Source: Firmicutes bacterium UBA5496
GTDB taxonomy: Bacteria; Bacillota; Proteinivoracia; UBA4975
Length of the DNA: 28,310 nt
Assembly (NCBI GenBank): GCA_002427015.1
Contig: DIPE01000035.1
Coordinates: forward strand, 24,754-53,063
Direction: 5' to 3'
The notes beneath the pieces are model-generated. The model did not search any database. It saw nothing but the letters and a program-made list of their open reading frames with translations, and was not told where the DNA came from. Below are positions 16,901-24,328 of this stretch, piece after piece (within the stretch, counting starts at the first letter, position 1; each line of letters starts with the position of its first letter). Made by a program: the position numbers and the translations under genes.

Positions 16901-17061
16901 CTCTGCACCAGGCGGCGCCGGTAAGCGTGGAGAAGCTGGCTAGTGGGCAGGATCAGGGCAAATTCTTCTTCCCGGCCCTGCTCCGCCAGCGCTGAGAGCT
17001 CTGTGAGCAGGTCATCTATATGCCCCTGGTCGCCAAAGGGCAGCAAAATAACTTCTTGCAT
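13939..17061 (-). CDS. addB: AddB/RexB-type subunit of the AddAB nuclease, lacking Walker A
   Basis: The 1040-residue partner of AddA carries a second RecB-type nuclease (WAVVYDYKTS) and iron-sulfur cysteines: one in SRLEQYSRCPFAFFARH and three in DACKWCDYARCC near the C-terminus. This is the AddB pattern in which a 4Fe-4S cluster staples the nuclease domain. The N-terminus reads ILLPFGDQGHIDDLL where B. subtilis AddB has GRSGSGKT, so no P-loop remains. RexB proteins also lack it, and this subunit is expected to scan for Chi rather than drive unwinding. ATG at 17061 follows GGGAGGGG; the open frame to 17091 lacks a comparable site. addB comes first and addA follows with a 14-base overlap. Confidence 0.93.
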   Translation of the reverse strand: MQEVILLPFGDQGHIDDLLTELSALAEQGREEEFALILPTSQLLHAYRRRLVQRASRQLNLTTFDELVAAALQASGNKVIGISGEMATEIIWDILRDKAAELPALGRSCSREMAADLVFGLGQLRRAKAVPPDLMPAIGEKDQVLADLALVWQDYLSFLRSRCLADIEEQYCLAAHCLSAVPWLGQVRQLHLCWFFDFEPLQLDILQAVCALVPSVTLWLPYDHTAHEDYLEGTLAHLRRLGFKLRRQEMGKRSELTASLFLLPPKPAAHPFVRGLGAPRLKQELELVAREIKSLAAAGAKAEDICLVVPGMDKYLPLMRSMYKEQGIDLSAPLLADLTCVPWVREILKIWRAAARGWDRESLLLVAGNVYITEHLPADYDADALEWTLYNLRGDLRGRQWLDKLDRERERLSSQLEACQEQWLEKGMQQPLALYEKARSGIEAWLQLGSILSGQRRPGDHCRILQDLLRKNEVRLCPPEDTLPAVRDRAAWAKLAACLKDYLACCRLLERNQSLGPGQFLEDISPWLKQDMSLERSSPGDIQVLSPAQARGMNFPWVFIIGLNQGVFPLSGNEHWLLERVARLQGQEQAGRGKALAQQKIYFHCAVAAAEEGLYLSRQLPGIDEGAEISAFWREAEAAAGAMPCQYLGSSDLLPQAQEATSAGRLAQRLAYDLARGRELPAPALDWLKGQESYLHLLRASQAVQHRESSLPADNYDGALAASSPALRERFGQGIYSISRLEQYSRCPFAFFARHCLRLDPAPRDQEEYSPLEKGTLLHWLLEKFYQEGFIDRADASQPETIRRPLAALARQWLQEQGCDPHELIWKLRGQDAVQMVAALVETDLAWLQRTGLKPVLFEASFGLPGSAVGTVSPGEGMYFHGKIDRIDVLEGNGETWAVVYDYKTSNEVTRSKILAGKSLQIPVYLTAVRPLLEKLGYRDVRVMGGGYYVIKKAKLAGGIWNKEFTSLVKSGLGSLEQEEFAELEQTLAKVSRELHEAILAGNFVPAPDGDACKWCDYARCCRYDKYRFKLKGGAGIETQ

Positions 17062-17104
17062 AATAACACCCCTCCCTGAAATCGGGCCCAACCCCCACTT
17101 GGCT

Positions 17105-17131
17105 AAAAGAGCAGCTGGCGCCAGCTGCTCT
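17105..17131 (-). terminator. Terminator after the small membrane protein gene
   Basis: A perfect 24-base palindrome, AGAGCAGCTGGC (17108-17119) with GCCAGCTGCTCT (17120-17131), lies five bases past the minus-strand stop at 17137. The strand then reads TTTTAGCC. The central GGCGCC would form the loop. It separates the 17137 gene from addB. Confidence 0.7.
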
Positions 17132-17136
17132 CGGAG

Positions 17137-17445
17137 TCACTTTTTCTCTCTGTACTTGGGACCGGCTTCCTTCAGCAGCTGTTGCCAATGATGTCTGCCT
17201 ATAAAGAAACCGGCAATGCTGAAAACCACCAGCCCGATCAGGACGGTAAAGGGGAATAATGCCTTCAGTGACTGAGCATAAGTCATCTTACCCCACAAGG
17301 CTTGGACCCCTGCCGTCAGCAACAGATAAATAATAAATACTGGCAGACCCCAGGCCAACAATCCCCGCCGCAAAATATAGCTGGATTTCCCCTGGGCAAT
17401 TTCTGCTTTAATTTCTCTTCTTCGCGCTTGTTTTCCCTTGGACAT
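17137..17445 (-). CDS. Small two-helix membrane protein of unknown function
   Basis: The 102-residue product has a basic N-terminus (KGKQARRREIKAEIAQGKS), two hydrophobic helices at about 29-49 and 63-83, and a basic C-terminal tail ending KYREKK. Both ends are positively charged and probably cytoplasmic, so this would be a hairpin in the membrane. I do not recognise a family. ATG at 17445 follows AAAGGAG. It lies between the M42 peptidase and addB, separated from each by a hairpin. Confidence 0.75.
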   Translation of the reverse strand: MSKGKQARRREIKAEIAQGKSSYILRRGLLAWGLPVFIIYLLLTAGVQALWGKMTYAQSLKALFPFTVLIGLVVFSIAGFFIGRHHWQQLLKEAGPKYREKK

Positions 17446-17476
17446 GGAGACACTCCTTTGCAGTTAGTCTGCCAAT

Positions 17477-17504
17477 AAGCCCGGGAAGTACTCCCGGGCT
17501 TTTA
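17477..17504. terminator. Hairpin terminator between the M42 peptidase and small membrane protein genes
   Basis: AAGCCCGGGA (17477-17486) pairs with TCCCGGGCTT (17492-17501), loop 5. It lies six bases past the peptidase stop at 17507. The T-run is better on the plus strand (CTTTT) than on the minus strand (CTTATT), so termination of the minus transcript may be partial. Confidence 0.55.
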
Positions 17505-17506
17505 AC

Positions 17507-18541
17507 CTATAGGGCAAAGTCGCCCTTATGCGCAGTTTCCAGGAATTTAGCCAGAAGCGCGGCTGTATTCTTAATATCCTCTTTGTTGATGGTCTCCACA
17601 TTGCTATGGACATGACGGGTGGGAACAGAAAGGGTGATCACCGGGCAGCCTGTCTGGACACGCTCAATGGCGCCGGCATCGGTGCCTCCCCGGGGCAGAA
17701 TCTCCATTTGATACTTAATTTGGTTTTCTTCAGCCAGGCTGCGCATAAAATCTACCAGTTTATAGTTGGAAATGGAGGCGCTGTCCATTATTTTAATTGC
17801 AGCCCCTTCTCCCAGAGCGGTAACCTGATACTGTTTGCTGCTGCCTGGGCCATCTACAGCAAGGGTCACATCCAAGGCGACCCCGATGTCGGGACGAATG
17901 CCATAGGCCCCGGCAGTGGCTCCCCTGAGGCCGACTTCTTCTTGAACTGAAGCAACTGCATAGATATCCACCTCGTGCTCTTTCACCTGGCGCAAGGCTT
18001 CAATCATTACCCACACCCCTGCCCGGTCATCCATGGCTTTGCCGGATACATTGGCGCCAAATTCAATGAATTCCCTGTCAATGGTAACCGGATCGCCAAT
18101 GCGCACAAGTTTTTCTGTCTCTTCCTGAGTAAGGCCCAGGTCTACATAGAGATCGCTGATTTTCAATGGCGCCTTGGCTTCCTCGGCAGTCATAATATGG
18201 ACGGGCTTGATGGCTGGCATCATTATGCCCCTTAAGTCTTTGCGGCCATGGACAACCACCCGCTGGGCCACCAGGTTGCGGGGATCGAGACCCCCCACAG
18301 GGCTCAGCCGCAAAAACCCTCCTTCTATTTGGCTGACGATAAAGCCAATCTCATCCATATGGCCGCTGATCATCACTTTTTTGCCGCCGGATTTGCCCTT
18401 CTTAAAGGCGATGACATTGCCAATGGCATCGACTTTGACTTCGTCGGCAAGCTTTTCCAACTCTTCCTTAATCAAAGCGCGTATTCTTTCCTCCCGGCCG
18501 GAGATACCGGGGGTTTGCGAAAGCTTTTTCAATAGTTCCAT
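17507..18541 (-). CDS. M42 family metallo-aminopeptidase (glutamyl/deblocking aminopeptidase type)
   Basis: The 344-residue cytoplasmic protein belongs to the M42 di-metal aminopeptidases (FrvX/YsdC/PepA group), which form large tetrahedral shells and trim peptides from the N-terminus. The metal and catalytic set is complete: His61 and Asp63 (ISGHMDEIG), the bridging Asp171 (GKAMDDRAG), Glu201/Glu202 (VQEEVGLRGA), Asp224 (ALDVT) and His312 (PTRHVHSNVE). Length is normal. ATG at 18541 follows AAAAAGGAGG. Peptide specificity cannot be read from the sequence; members with this pattern have also been annotated as endoglucanases, almost certainly wrongly. Confidence 0.93.
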   Translation of the reverse strand: MELLKKLSQTPGISGREERIRALIKEELEKLADEVKVDAIGNVIAFKKGKSGGKKVMISGHMDEIGFIVSQIEGGFLRLSPVGGLDPRNLVAQRVVVHGRKDLRGIMMPAIKPVHIMTAEEAKAPLKISDLYVDLGLTQEETEKLVRIGDPVTIDREFIEFGANVSGKAMDDRAGVWVMIEALRQVKEHEVDIYAVASVQEEVGLRGATAGAYGIRPDIGVALDVTLAVDGPGSSKQYQVTALGEGAAIKIMDSASISNYKLVDFMRSLAEENQIKYQMEILPRGGTDAGAIERVQTGCPVITLSVPTRHVHSNVETINKEDIKNTAALLAKFLETAHKGDFAL

Positions 18542-18806
18542 GCTGGAACCTCCTTTTTATTATCCTCAAGCAAAGTATTCTCTCTTCTCAGCGAAAATTC
18601 CTGCCTTTGCCCCTGCCATCCCCGGAAGCCGCCAGGGAAATTACCGCTAAATTTTAGCTTTCAGCAGATAAAAAAAGGATTTCCAATCTCTATCAAGAAC
18701 TATATAGAATACAAGATTATCCGGAGCTGGGAAAAGAATTTCATTTAAATGCCCTTGTCGATACCGGGCAAAGGCACAATCCAGCAGTACATAAGGGGGC
18801 GTTTTT
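18542..18806. other. 265-base intergenic region between divergent genes
   Basis: This AT-richer stretch should hold the promoters of the M42 peptidase (minus) and the chemoreceptor (plus). I see no gene. GTCGATAC at 18757-18764 resembles the -10 box of flagellar sigma-28 promoters (GCCGATAT), but the -35 position reads ATTT rather than TAAA. The bases CCGGGCAAAGGCACAATCC near 18767 superficially recall part of a GEMM c-di-GMP riboswitch, but the rest of that motif is absent. Confidence 0.3.
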
Positions 18807-20813
18807 ATGCAATCTATTCGGGCAAAATTGCTTATTGCAGTTATTGCTACACTGGTGTGTACATTTTTAATTTCTACCTGGGCCAATGTCAGGATTATTG
18901 GCGGCAACGTTGAAGACCAGATTGAGCTTTACGGCACCACTCTGGTTGAAGAACGCAGCACACACCTTGGACTGTGGCTTTCCAGCAAGCGCCAGGAGAC
19001 TCAATTCCTTTCTTCCAACCCTCAGCTCCTTACTCCCGCCAGGGAAGACATCCAATCCAGGGTGAACTTTCTTAAACAACAACATCAGCTCAACTTAAGT
19101 TCTTATGAAAACATTTTTTATGTGAATTTTGCCGATGATACCTATGTAGCTTATTTGGATAATCAGACAGTTGCTCTGGATTCAAGCTACCTTGGTCTGA
19201 CAACCCTGGAAAACGCAGCAGATTCCAGGCAACAACGGATCAGCAGCCCCTTTCAATCTGACTTCTCCGATAAGTACATCATCTTGATTGCCACCCCAGT
19301 GCTTGCGGAAAATGAGGTTATTGGCCTTGTAGCAGCAACATTGAATATGACAGACTTCAGCTATTTGCTGGCGGACCTGGTTGGCGCCGACGGCAGTCTG
19401 GCTTTTCTCATAGACAAGCAGGGCAAGGTCATCGCTCACCCCGATCCCTTATACCCTGGCCTGGCCAATATAAACTCCGACCACATTCCCGGCATCAAAA
19501 GCAAAGCCGATATATTCATGGAAGAATCCTTCGGCTACGTAACCTATGAAGGCAAAAACGGCACCGAGTACGCTTATTTCCGCCGCTTGGCGGATACCGA
19601 TGGCTGGGTATTGATATATACCGCTCCGGCTGCGGCCTTTAACGCTCCCTTGGTTCAAACCAGAACCTGGCTGATTTTCAGCAACTTGCTGGCTGTGGCA
19701 TTGGTCGCTGGGGTTATCTACCTAGTTGCCGAGGCTATCACCAGGCCATTGCGCCAGATGGTTGGAGTCATGAAGGATATTGCCACCGGCGACCTTACCC
19801 AAAGGGTGGACGTTATCGCCGGAGACGAGGTAGGGCAGGCTGCCCGCTACGCCAACCTTATGGCCGACGGTCTGGCCAACATTATCCAGCAGCTGAAAGG
19901 CCTGGCCAACGTCATTGTCACCTCCGGCCAACAGATTGCTGCTTCCATCGAGGAAAGCACCGGAGGCCTGGAACAGTCCAGCAACCTGGCTACGGAAATC
20001 GGCAGCAACATGCAGCTCAATGCCGCTTCCATTGACCAAACCAAGAACTCTGCCCAGCAAGTTGCAGGCAGCGCCCAGGTGGTTTCCCAGCTTACAGGGG
20101 AAGCAGCCAGCGAATGCTCCACCGCCGTGCACCAAGCTACTACCGGCAGCCAGGCGGTTGTTGAAGTGGCAGATGCCATGACTGAGATCAGCTCATCCTC
20201 GGAGCAGGTCAACCAGCTGGTTGACAACCTAATTGACTCTGCCCAGCGCATTGAGGACATGCTGGAATTAATCACACAGATTTCCGAACAGACCAACCTC
20301 CTTTCTCTCAACGCCGCCATTGAGGCCGCCAGAGCCGGAGAAATGGGCCAAGGCTTTGCCGTCGTCGCCAGTGAAGTGCGCAAGCTGGCTACCCGAAGCA
20401 CCCACGCGGTTGAAGAAGTTGCCGAACTGGTTGAAGATATACGGCGCAAAGTCAACAGCACCAGCCTGGCTGTGCAGCACAGCAACACCATCATCCATCA
20501 GGCTGAAGACCGGTCCCGGCTGACCTTATCCACTATTGACAGCATGGTAGCCAGTATCAATAACGTGGAAATGAAAATCCGGCAGGTTGCGGAGGCCGCA
20601 GCAGAACAGGCCGTCAACAGCAACGCCATCAGGGAAGCAGTTACCAATATCGCTGCCGCTACCCAGGAAACCTCCGCAGGCTCGGAAGAACTGGGGGCAA
20701 CCCTGGAAGAACAGGTGGCAATCCTGGCGGATATTGAGGACACCGTAGCCGAACTGACTCAGATGGTCCAGAGGCTGGATCAGATGATGCATCGGTTCAA
20801 ACTGGACGAGTAA
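18807..20813 (+). CDS. Methyl-accepting chemotaxis protein with dCache sensor domain
   Basis: The 668-residue chemoreceptor has transmembrane helix 1 at about 8-30, an extracellular double-Cache-like sensor at about 35-282 (YENIFYVNFADDTYVAYLD, then FLIDKQGKVIAHPDP and GWVLIYTAP), transmembrane helix 2 at about 286-310, a HAMP domain (RPLRQMVGVMKDIATGDLTQRV) and a long signalling coiled coil. The CheA/CheW-binding tip is the highly conserved LSLNAAIEAARAGEMGQGFAVVASEV (near 500-525). Family dCache domains often bind amino acids or organic acids, but the ligand is unknown. ATG at 18807 has a modest AAGGGGG site. No other chemotaxis or flagellar gene is nearby; it is a single-gene unit with its own terminator. 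Confidence 0.95.
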   Translation: MQSIRAKLLIAVIATLVCTFLISTWANVRIIGGNVEDQIELYGTTLVEERSTHLGLWLSSKRQETQFLSSNPQLLTPAREDIQSRVNFLKQQHQLNLSSYENIFYVNFADDTYVAYLDNQTVALDSSYLGLTTLENAADSRQQRISSPFQSDFSDKYIILIATPVLAENEVIGLVAATLNMTDFSYLLADLVGADGSLAFLIDKQGKVIAHPDPLYPGLANINSDHIPGIKSKADIFMEESFGYVTYEGKNGTEYAYFRRLADTDGWVLIYTAPAAAFNAPLVQTRTWLIFSNLLAVALVAGVIYLVAEAITRPLRQMVGVMKDIATGDLTQRVDVIAGDEVGQAARYANLMADGLANIIQQLKGLANVIVTSGQQIAASIEESTGGLEQSSNLATEIGSNMQLNAASIDQTKNSAQQVAGSAQVVSQLTGEAASECSTAVHQATTGSQAVVEVADAMTEISSSSEQVNQLVDNLIDSAQRIEDMLELITQISEQTNLLSLNAAIEAARAGEMGQGFAVVASEVRKLATRSTHAVEEVAELVEDIRRKVNSTSLAVQHSNTIIHQAEDRSRLTLSTIDSMVASINNVEMKIRQVAEAAAEQAVNSNAIREAVTNIAAATQETSAGSEELGATLEEQVAILADIEDTVAELTQMVQRLDQMMHRFKLDE

Positions 20814-20819
20814 GCAAAG

Positions 20820-20848
20820 GGGGCGCCCATTGGCGCCCCGCTTTTTTT
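20820..20848 (+). terminator. Intrinsic terminator of the chemoreceptor gene
   Basis: GGGGCGCC (20820-20827) pairs with GGCGCCCC (20832-20839), loop 4, followed by GC and seven T (20842-20848). It begins seven bases after the stop codon and touches the stop of the convergent gene at 20847. Confidence 0.92.
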
Positions 20849-21611
20849 ATTTAAACTTGTTTTTCAGTGCCTGCCAGCTCTTGGCCAGCAGGCTGGCCCC
20901 CGGGACTTTTGACCCGTAGGCCTCAAGGACTATGGGACCCGTGTAATTCACGGCGGCCAGGGCCGCGGCCAAGCCCGAGAAATCTGTATTCTCAGCAGGC
21001 AGTTCCCCATTGTCCTTGCTTACATGCACATTGATCAAGCGGCCAGCCATGGCCTCAATATACTCCTTGTCGGCAAACCCACTGCGCATGGCCTGTTTGC
21101 TGTCAAAGGTGTAATAGAGGTTGGCCAAGTTCAGGTGGTTGAGTGCGGTAAACACCGCCGGCGACCAGCCGGCGCACCAGGAGACATTTTCCAGGGCTAA
21201 TTTGATGCCCCAGGTGGCAGCGGCTTCCGCCACCTGGCAAAGTCCCTGGCTCAGCTGAGAATAGGCCAGGTTCTCCGCCTTAAGGGGACCATGGAACACA
21301 TGACATTCCGCTCCCAGCAGCGCCGCCGCCTGCTGGACTTCCTTGAGAATTTCCCCTCCGTCCAAATTCTGGCGGCGGTACTTGTAAAAGAGCATGGGCT
21401 CATATTGAGCTGCGGCGGCATGGAGTGAGTGGACCGACAGTCCCAGGCTTCTGCACAGACGAGCCAGCTTGGCAACATAGGCATATTTGTATTCGCTGCG
21501 GGTCTGGAGAAAGACTTCCACAGCCCTGCAGCCCATGGCGGCAATATTGACCAGAGCGGCTTCAGTGGGCTGCTGGGGGTAGAGGCTGGCGCTGGATATA
21601 GCGATTTGCAA
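20847..21611 (-). CDS. Sugar phosphate isomerase/epimerase-like TIM barrel (xylose isomerase / endonuclease IV fold)
   Basis: The 254-residue protein fits the AP2Ec superfamily, which includes sugar epimerases, inosose dehydratases and endonuclease IV. A probable metal site is visible: Glu141 (LALENVS), Asp170 (YTFDSKQA), His196 (NVHVSKDN) and Glu230 (IVLEAYG), plus His107 (HVFHGPLK). The start is uncertain. TTG at 21611 is preceded by CTGGAGTG at good spacing; GTG at 21620 would add three residues but lies in that site. It follows the Rad50-like gene by only 5-14 bases, so it is probably its operon partner. This context leaves open either a sugar-metabolic role or a nucleic-acid role; only the fold is well supported. 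Confidence 0.8.
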   Translation of the reverse strand: MQIAISSASLYPQQPTEAALVNIAAMGCRAVEVFLQTRSEYKYAYVAKLARLCRSLGLSVHSLHAAAAQYEPMLFYKYRRQNLDGGEILKEVQQAAALLGAECHVFHGPLKAENLAYSQLSQGLCQVAEAAATWGIKLALENVSWCAGWSPAVFTALNHLNLANLYYTFDSKQAMRSGFADKEYIEAMAGRLINVHVSKDNGELPAENTDFSGLAAALAAVNYTGPIVLEAYGSKVPGASLLAKSWQALKNKFK

Positions 21612-21625
21612 GTTTTTCACTCCAG

Positions 21626-24328
21626 TCAGCTTTCAAGATTTATTGAGCGGTATCGTCCCGGCGCCAAATGGGCCAGCTGTTCCAACTCCCGTTGCTGACA
21701 TGTCAGGAGAATGATTTGCCGGTTTGCGCCCAGCTCCAGCAATAAATTGAGCATGTGCTGCAAGCGCCGGTCGTCATACTGGACAAAACTGTCGTCCAAG
21801 AATAAGGGCAGACCGCCGCCGGTGACCAGGTCGGCAATAGCCACTCTGCAGGCAAAGTAGAACTGGTCGATGGTGCCCCCGCTGAGCTTCTCCAAATCTA
21901 CATCCTGGGCGCTTTCCGGTGAAGCCACACTGATGGACATATCCTGGGCCACTTGCAGGAGATTGTACTTGCCGCCGGTGATGCGCCCCACCAAAGCGGA
22001 GACCATGTCATTGAGTTCTGGAGCAATTTGATTTTTAAGATCCTCAGCCAGCCTGGCTATGGTTTCAATGGCCAAATCCGCTGCCTGCAAATTGTCCCTG
22101 AGCAACTGGCATTGTTCCTCATGTTGCCAGCATTCCTCTTCCAGTTCGGCAGGGGAGGGCAGGGAGGCATAGATTCCCTCCAGGCGGCCCAAGCCTTCGC
22201 TCTTTTGGGACTGCAGCCGGAGGATCTCCTGATCCAAAAGCTCTAACTTGTCAGGAAGGTCTTGTACTTCCTCTATTTCTTCCCCTTCAGCGGCGGCCGC
22301 CGCCTGTTGGTGAAGTTCTTCTTCTGTAATTCCCTCCAAGAGGTCCTGGATGCGCTGTTCCAGACTAATGGCCTCTTGTTCTAATTTTTGGCGGCGGTCA
22401 GTCCTGGCTGCCAGCGCTTCCACTGCAGAAGCATTATCCACTGCCATGGCGTTCAACAACTGGTCCAACTGCTCCTCTGTAGCAGCCAATTCCTGACGGG
22501 ATTGAGCCAAGCGCTGCCTGGCCGCCTCTTCCTGGAGGCGGCTTTGTTCAAGAAATGTCCTGGCATCCAGCAATTTGTCCAGATTAACCCGGAAACAGGC
22601 CAGCGCTTGCTCCATGGGCAGGCCCCCAAGGCCTACTCCATTGAGAATAGCTTGGAGTTCCAGAGCTTTCGCTTCGGTTTCTTGGTAATATTCCTCAAGC
22701 TTGCCGCTGATGAATTTTTGCTCTCGCATCAATTCGTAGTTGCGGTCACTGAGGGCGATAAAGGCATGGAATTTTTCTTCCATTTCCCTCAGGTCCGTTA
22801 CGCCCACCCGGGCTAAAAATGCGCTTAGCTCCCGCTGGGCATGTTCCCGGGCACGCTGATTATTGACAAATTCCAACTCTATGGAATATATCTCCCGGCG
22901 CAGGTTGCGGCAGCGCAAGTTCCCCTTTTTGATGCTGTTGCTGACTGCAATAAAACCGATCAGCAAGGGAATGGCCAAGAGGGCCAGCAAGGGGTTCAAC
23001 CAGACAGCAGCTGCTGCCACCGCCGGCAAAGCCAGCAAAAGCATCCAGCGCAAGGTCTTGCCTGAGTTCATGGTGCGCTGATGCTGTTCCAATTCCTGTT
23101 CCAGCTCTTCATGGGAGTCCTGGACTTCCAGGCCTGTAGCCAATGACTGCAAACCCGCTGCCTGCTCCAGGGCATCCGGGCGAAAATAGGGGAGCTTGGA
23201 TAGTTGGGTAGTCACCTGGCGGATTTCCTCCCCCAGCTTATCTAAATCTGCCTGCAATTCGTCTATAACCTGCTGGCCCTTGGCCTGCATCTGCCAGGCA
23301 GAGCTCATTTCAATTAACGTATCTTGGTCATGGCCGGCATAGGGGGCTAATTCCTGCAGGCTGTTTTCCTGGAATTGGCGCTGGCCCACCACTTCCTCTA
23401 AAGCCTGGACATGAAGATTATGCACTTCCTGAACTTTTTTCAGCTCTGTCTCCACGTTCCGCCAGGCCTCGTACTGGCTGGAATCTAAGGAAGCCTCCCC
23501 TAACGCCTGTAATTCTTCCAGGAGGGCCTGGCGATTGCGCCGTAGTTTGTTGAGGCGATCCAGTTTGGACAGGGCTGCCTGCCCCTGGATTTTGGCCGCC
23601 AATTCTTTGAGCTTCCGGCGCTGCTGGCCCAGTTCCTCCAGCTCTTTGCCCACACCATACTGCTGAATTTCCAGGCGGGCAGCCTCTTGGATTTGATCTC
23701 TGGCATCAGCCAGGCGGCTCTGAGTTTGCGCCAGCAGGGCCTGGGTTTTCACCAGCTCAAAATCTATTTGGCGGCGGGAATTTGCCAGAATCTCCATTCC
23801 CTGTTTAACCGAAATCCCGCTCCCCCCGGACTGAGCTAAATTGCTCAGCAGGTTGCGCACCTCCTGGGCAACGGCGGAATCGGTGGCGGATCCCAGCTGA
23901 CTGATGCTGATGGCATTGCGAAAAACCAGTTTGCTGCAGCCAAAGTGCAGGCGGGCAAAATCTGGCTCCCCCCAACTGTTCAGGGGAAGTCCCTGGATGA
24001 TCTCATGGCTGGCCAGATCATATAGGGAAACGGTGTTGCCGGAAAAATCCCGCACTACCTTGACCTTCCCTTGCTGCCAGCTGTACTCCATCTCACCCCC
24101 ATAGCTCGTGCCATTCCAAGGCCTGTATTTCTCATAGCCCGGTTCCAATTCCTGATGGGGAAAATTCGGCTTCCAAAAGCCAAAGAGCATTTCCTCGATA
24201 AAGCTATGAATTGTGCTCTTTCCCGCTTCATTGCCGCCAAAGACCACGTTTAATCCCGGAGCCAGCTCAAATTCCTGGTTGTTAAAGCGGCCAAAACCGT
24301 AAATCTTAAGCTTGTCTACTGTTACCAT
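21626..24328 (-). CDS. Rad50/YhaN-like AAA ATPase with long coiled coils and a central membrane hairpin
   Basis: The 900-residue protein has the split ABC-type ATPase of SMC/Rad50/RecF proteins at its two ends. Walker A is GGNEAGKST (31-39), the Q-loop lies in FRNAISISQLGS, the ABC signature is LEKLSGGTIDQF (LSGG at 815-818) and Walker B is LPLFLDDSF (840-848). The middle is rich in Gln, Glu and Leu and should form two coiled-coil arms. At about 427-465, where Rad50 has its zinc hook, there are two close hydrophobic segments (WMLLLALPAVAAAAVWL and LLALLAIPLLIGFIAVS) and no CxxC, so the arms probably insert in the membrane. B. subtilis YhaN is the nearest relative I can name. ATG at 24328 overlaps the upstream stop in an ATGGTAA junction. 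Confidence 0.88.
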   Translation of the reverse strand: MVTVDKLKIYGFGRFNNQEFELAPGLNVVFGGNEAGKSTIHSFIEEMLFGFWKPNFPHQELEPGYEKYRPWNGTSYGGEMEYSWQQGKVKVVRDFSGNTVSLYDLASHEIIQGLPLNSWGEPDFARLHFGCSKLVFRNAISISQLGSATDSAVAQEVRNLLSNLAQSGGSGISVKQGMEILANSRRQIDFELVKTQALLAQTQSRLADARDQIQEAARLEIQQYGVGKELEELGQQRRKLKELAAKIQGQAALSKLDRLNKLRRNRQALLEELQALGEASLDSSQYEAWRNVETELKKVQEVHNLHVQALEEVVGQRQFQENSLQELAPYAGHDQDTLIEMSSAWQMQAKGQQVIDELQADLDKLGEEIRQVTTQLSKLPYFRPDALEQAAGLQSLATGLEVQDSHEELEQELEQHQRTMNSGKTLRWMLLLALPAVAAAAVWLNPLLALLAIPLLIGFIAVSNSIKKGNLRCRNLRREIYSIELEFVNNQRAREHAQRELSAFLARVGVTDLREMEEKFHAFIALSDRNYELMREQKFISGKLEEYYQETEAKALELQAILNGVGLGGLPMEQALACFRVNLDKLLDARTFLEQSRLQEEAARQRLAQSRQELAATEEQLDQLLNAMAVDNASAVEALAARTDRRQKLEQEAISLEQRIQDLLEGITEEELHQQAAAAAEGEEIEEVQDLPDKLELLDQEILRLQSQKSEGLGRLEGIYASLPSPAELEEECWQHEEQCQLLRDNLQAADLAIETIARLAEDLKNQIAPELNDMVSALVGRITGGKYNLLQVAQDMSISVASPESAQDVDLEKLSGGTIDQFYFACRVAIADLVTGGGLPLFLDDSFVQYDDRRLQHMLNLLLELGANRQIILLTCQQRELEQLAHLAPGRYRSINLES

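Noticed and set aside
18757..18790. Possible c-di-GMP (GEMM) riboswitch before the chemoreceptor
   Set aside because: Only a few bases (GGGCAAAGG) resemble the core; the GGGACGCAAAGCCTCCGG half and the tetraloop receptor are absent.
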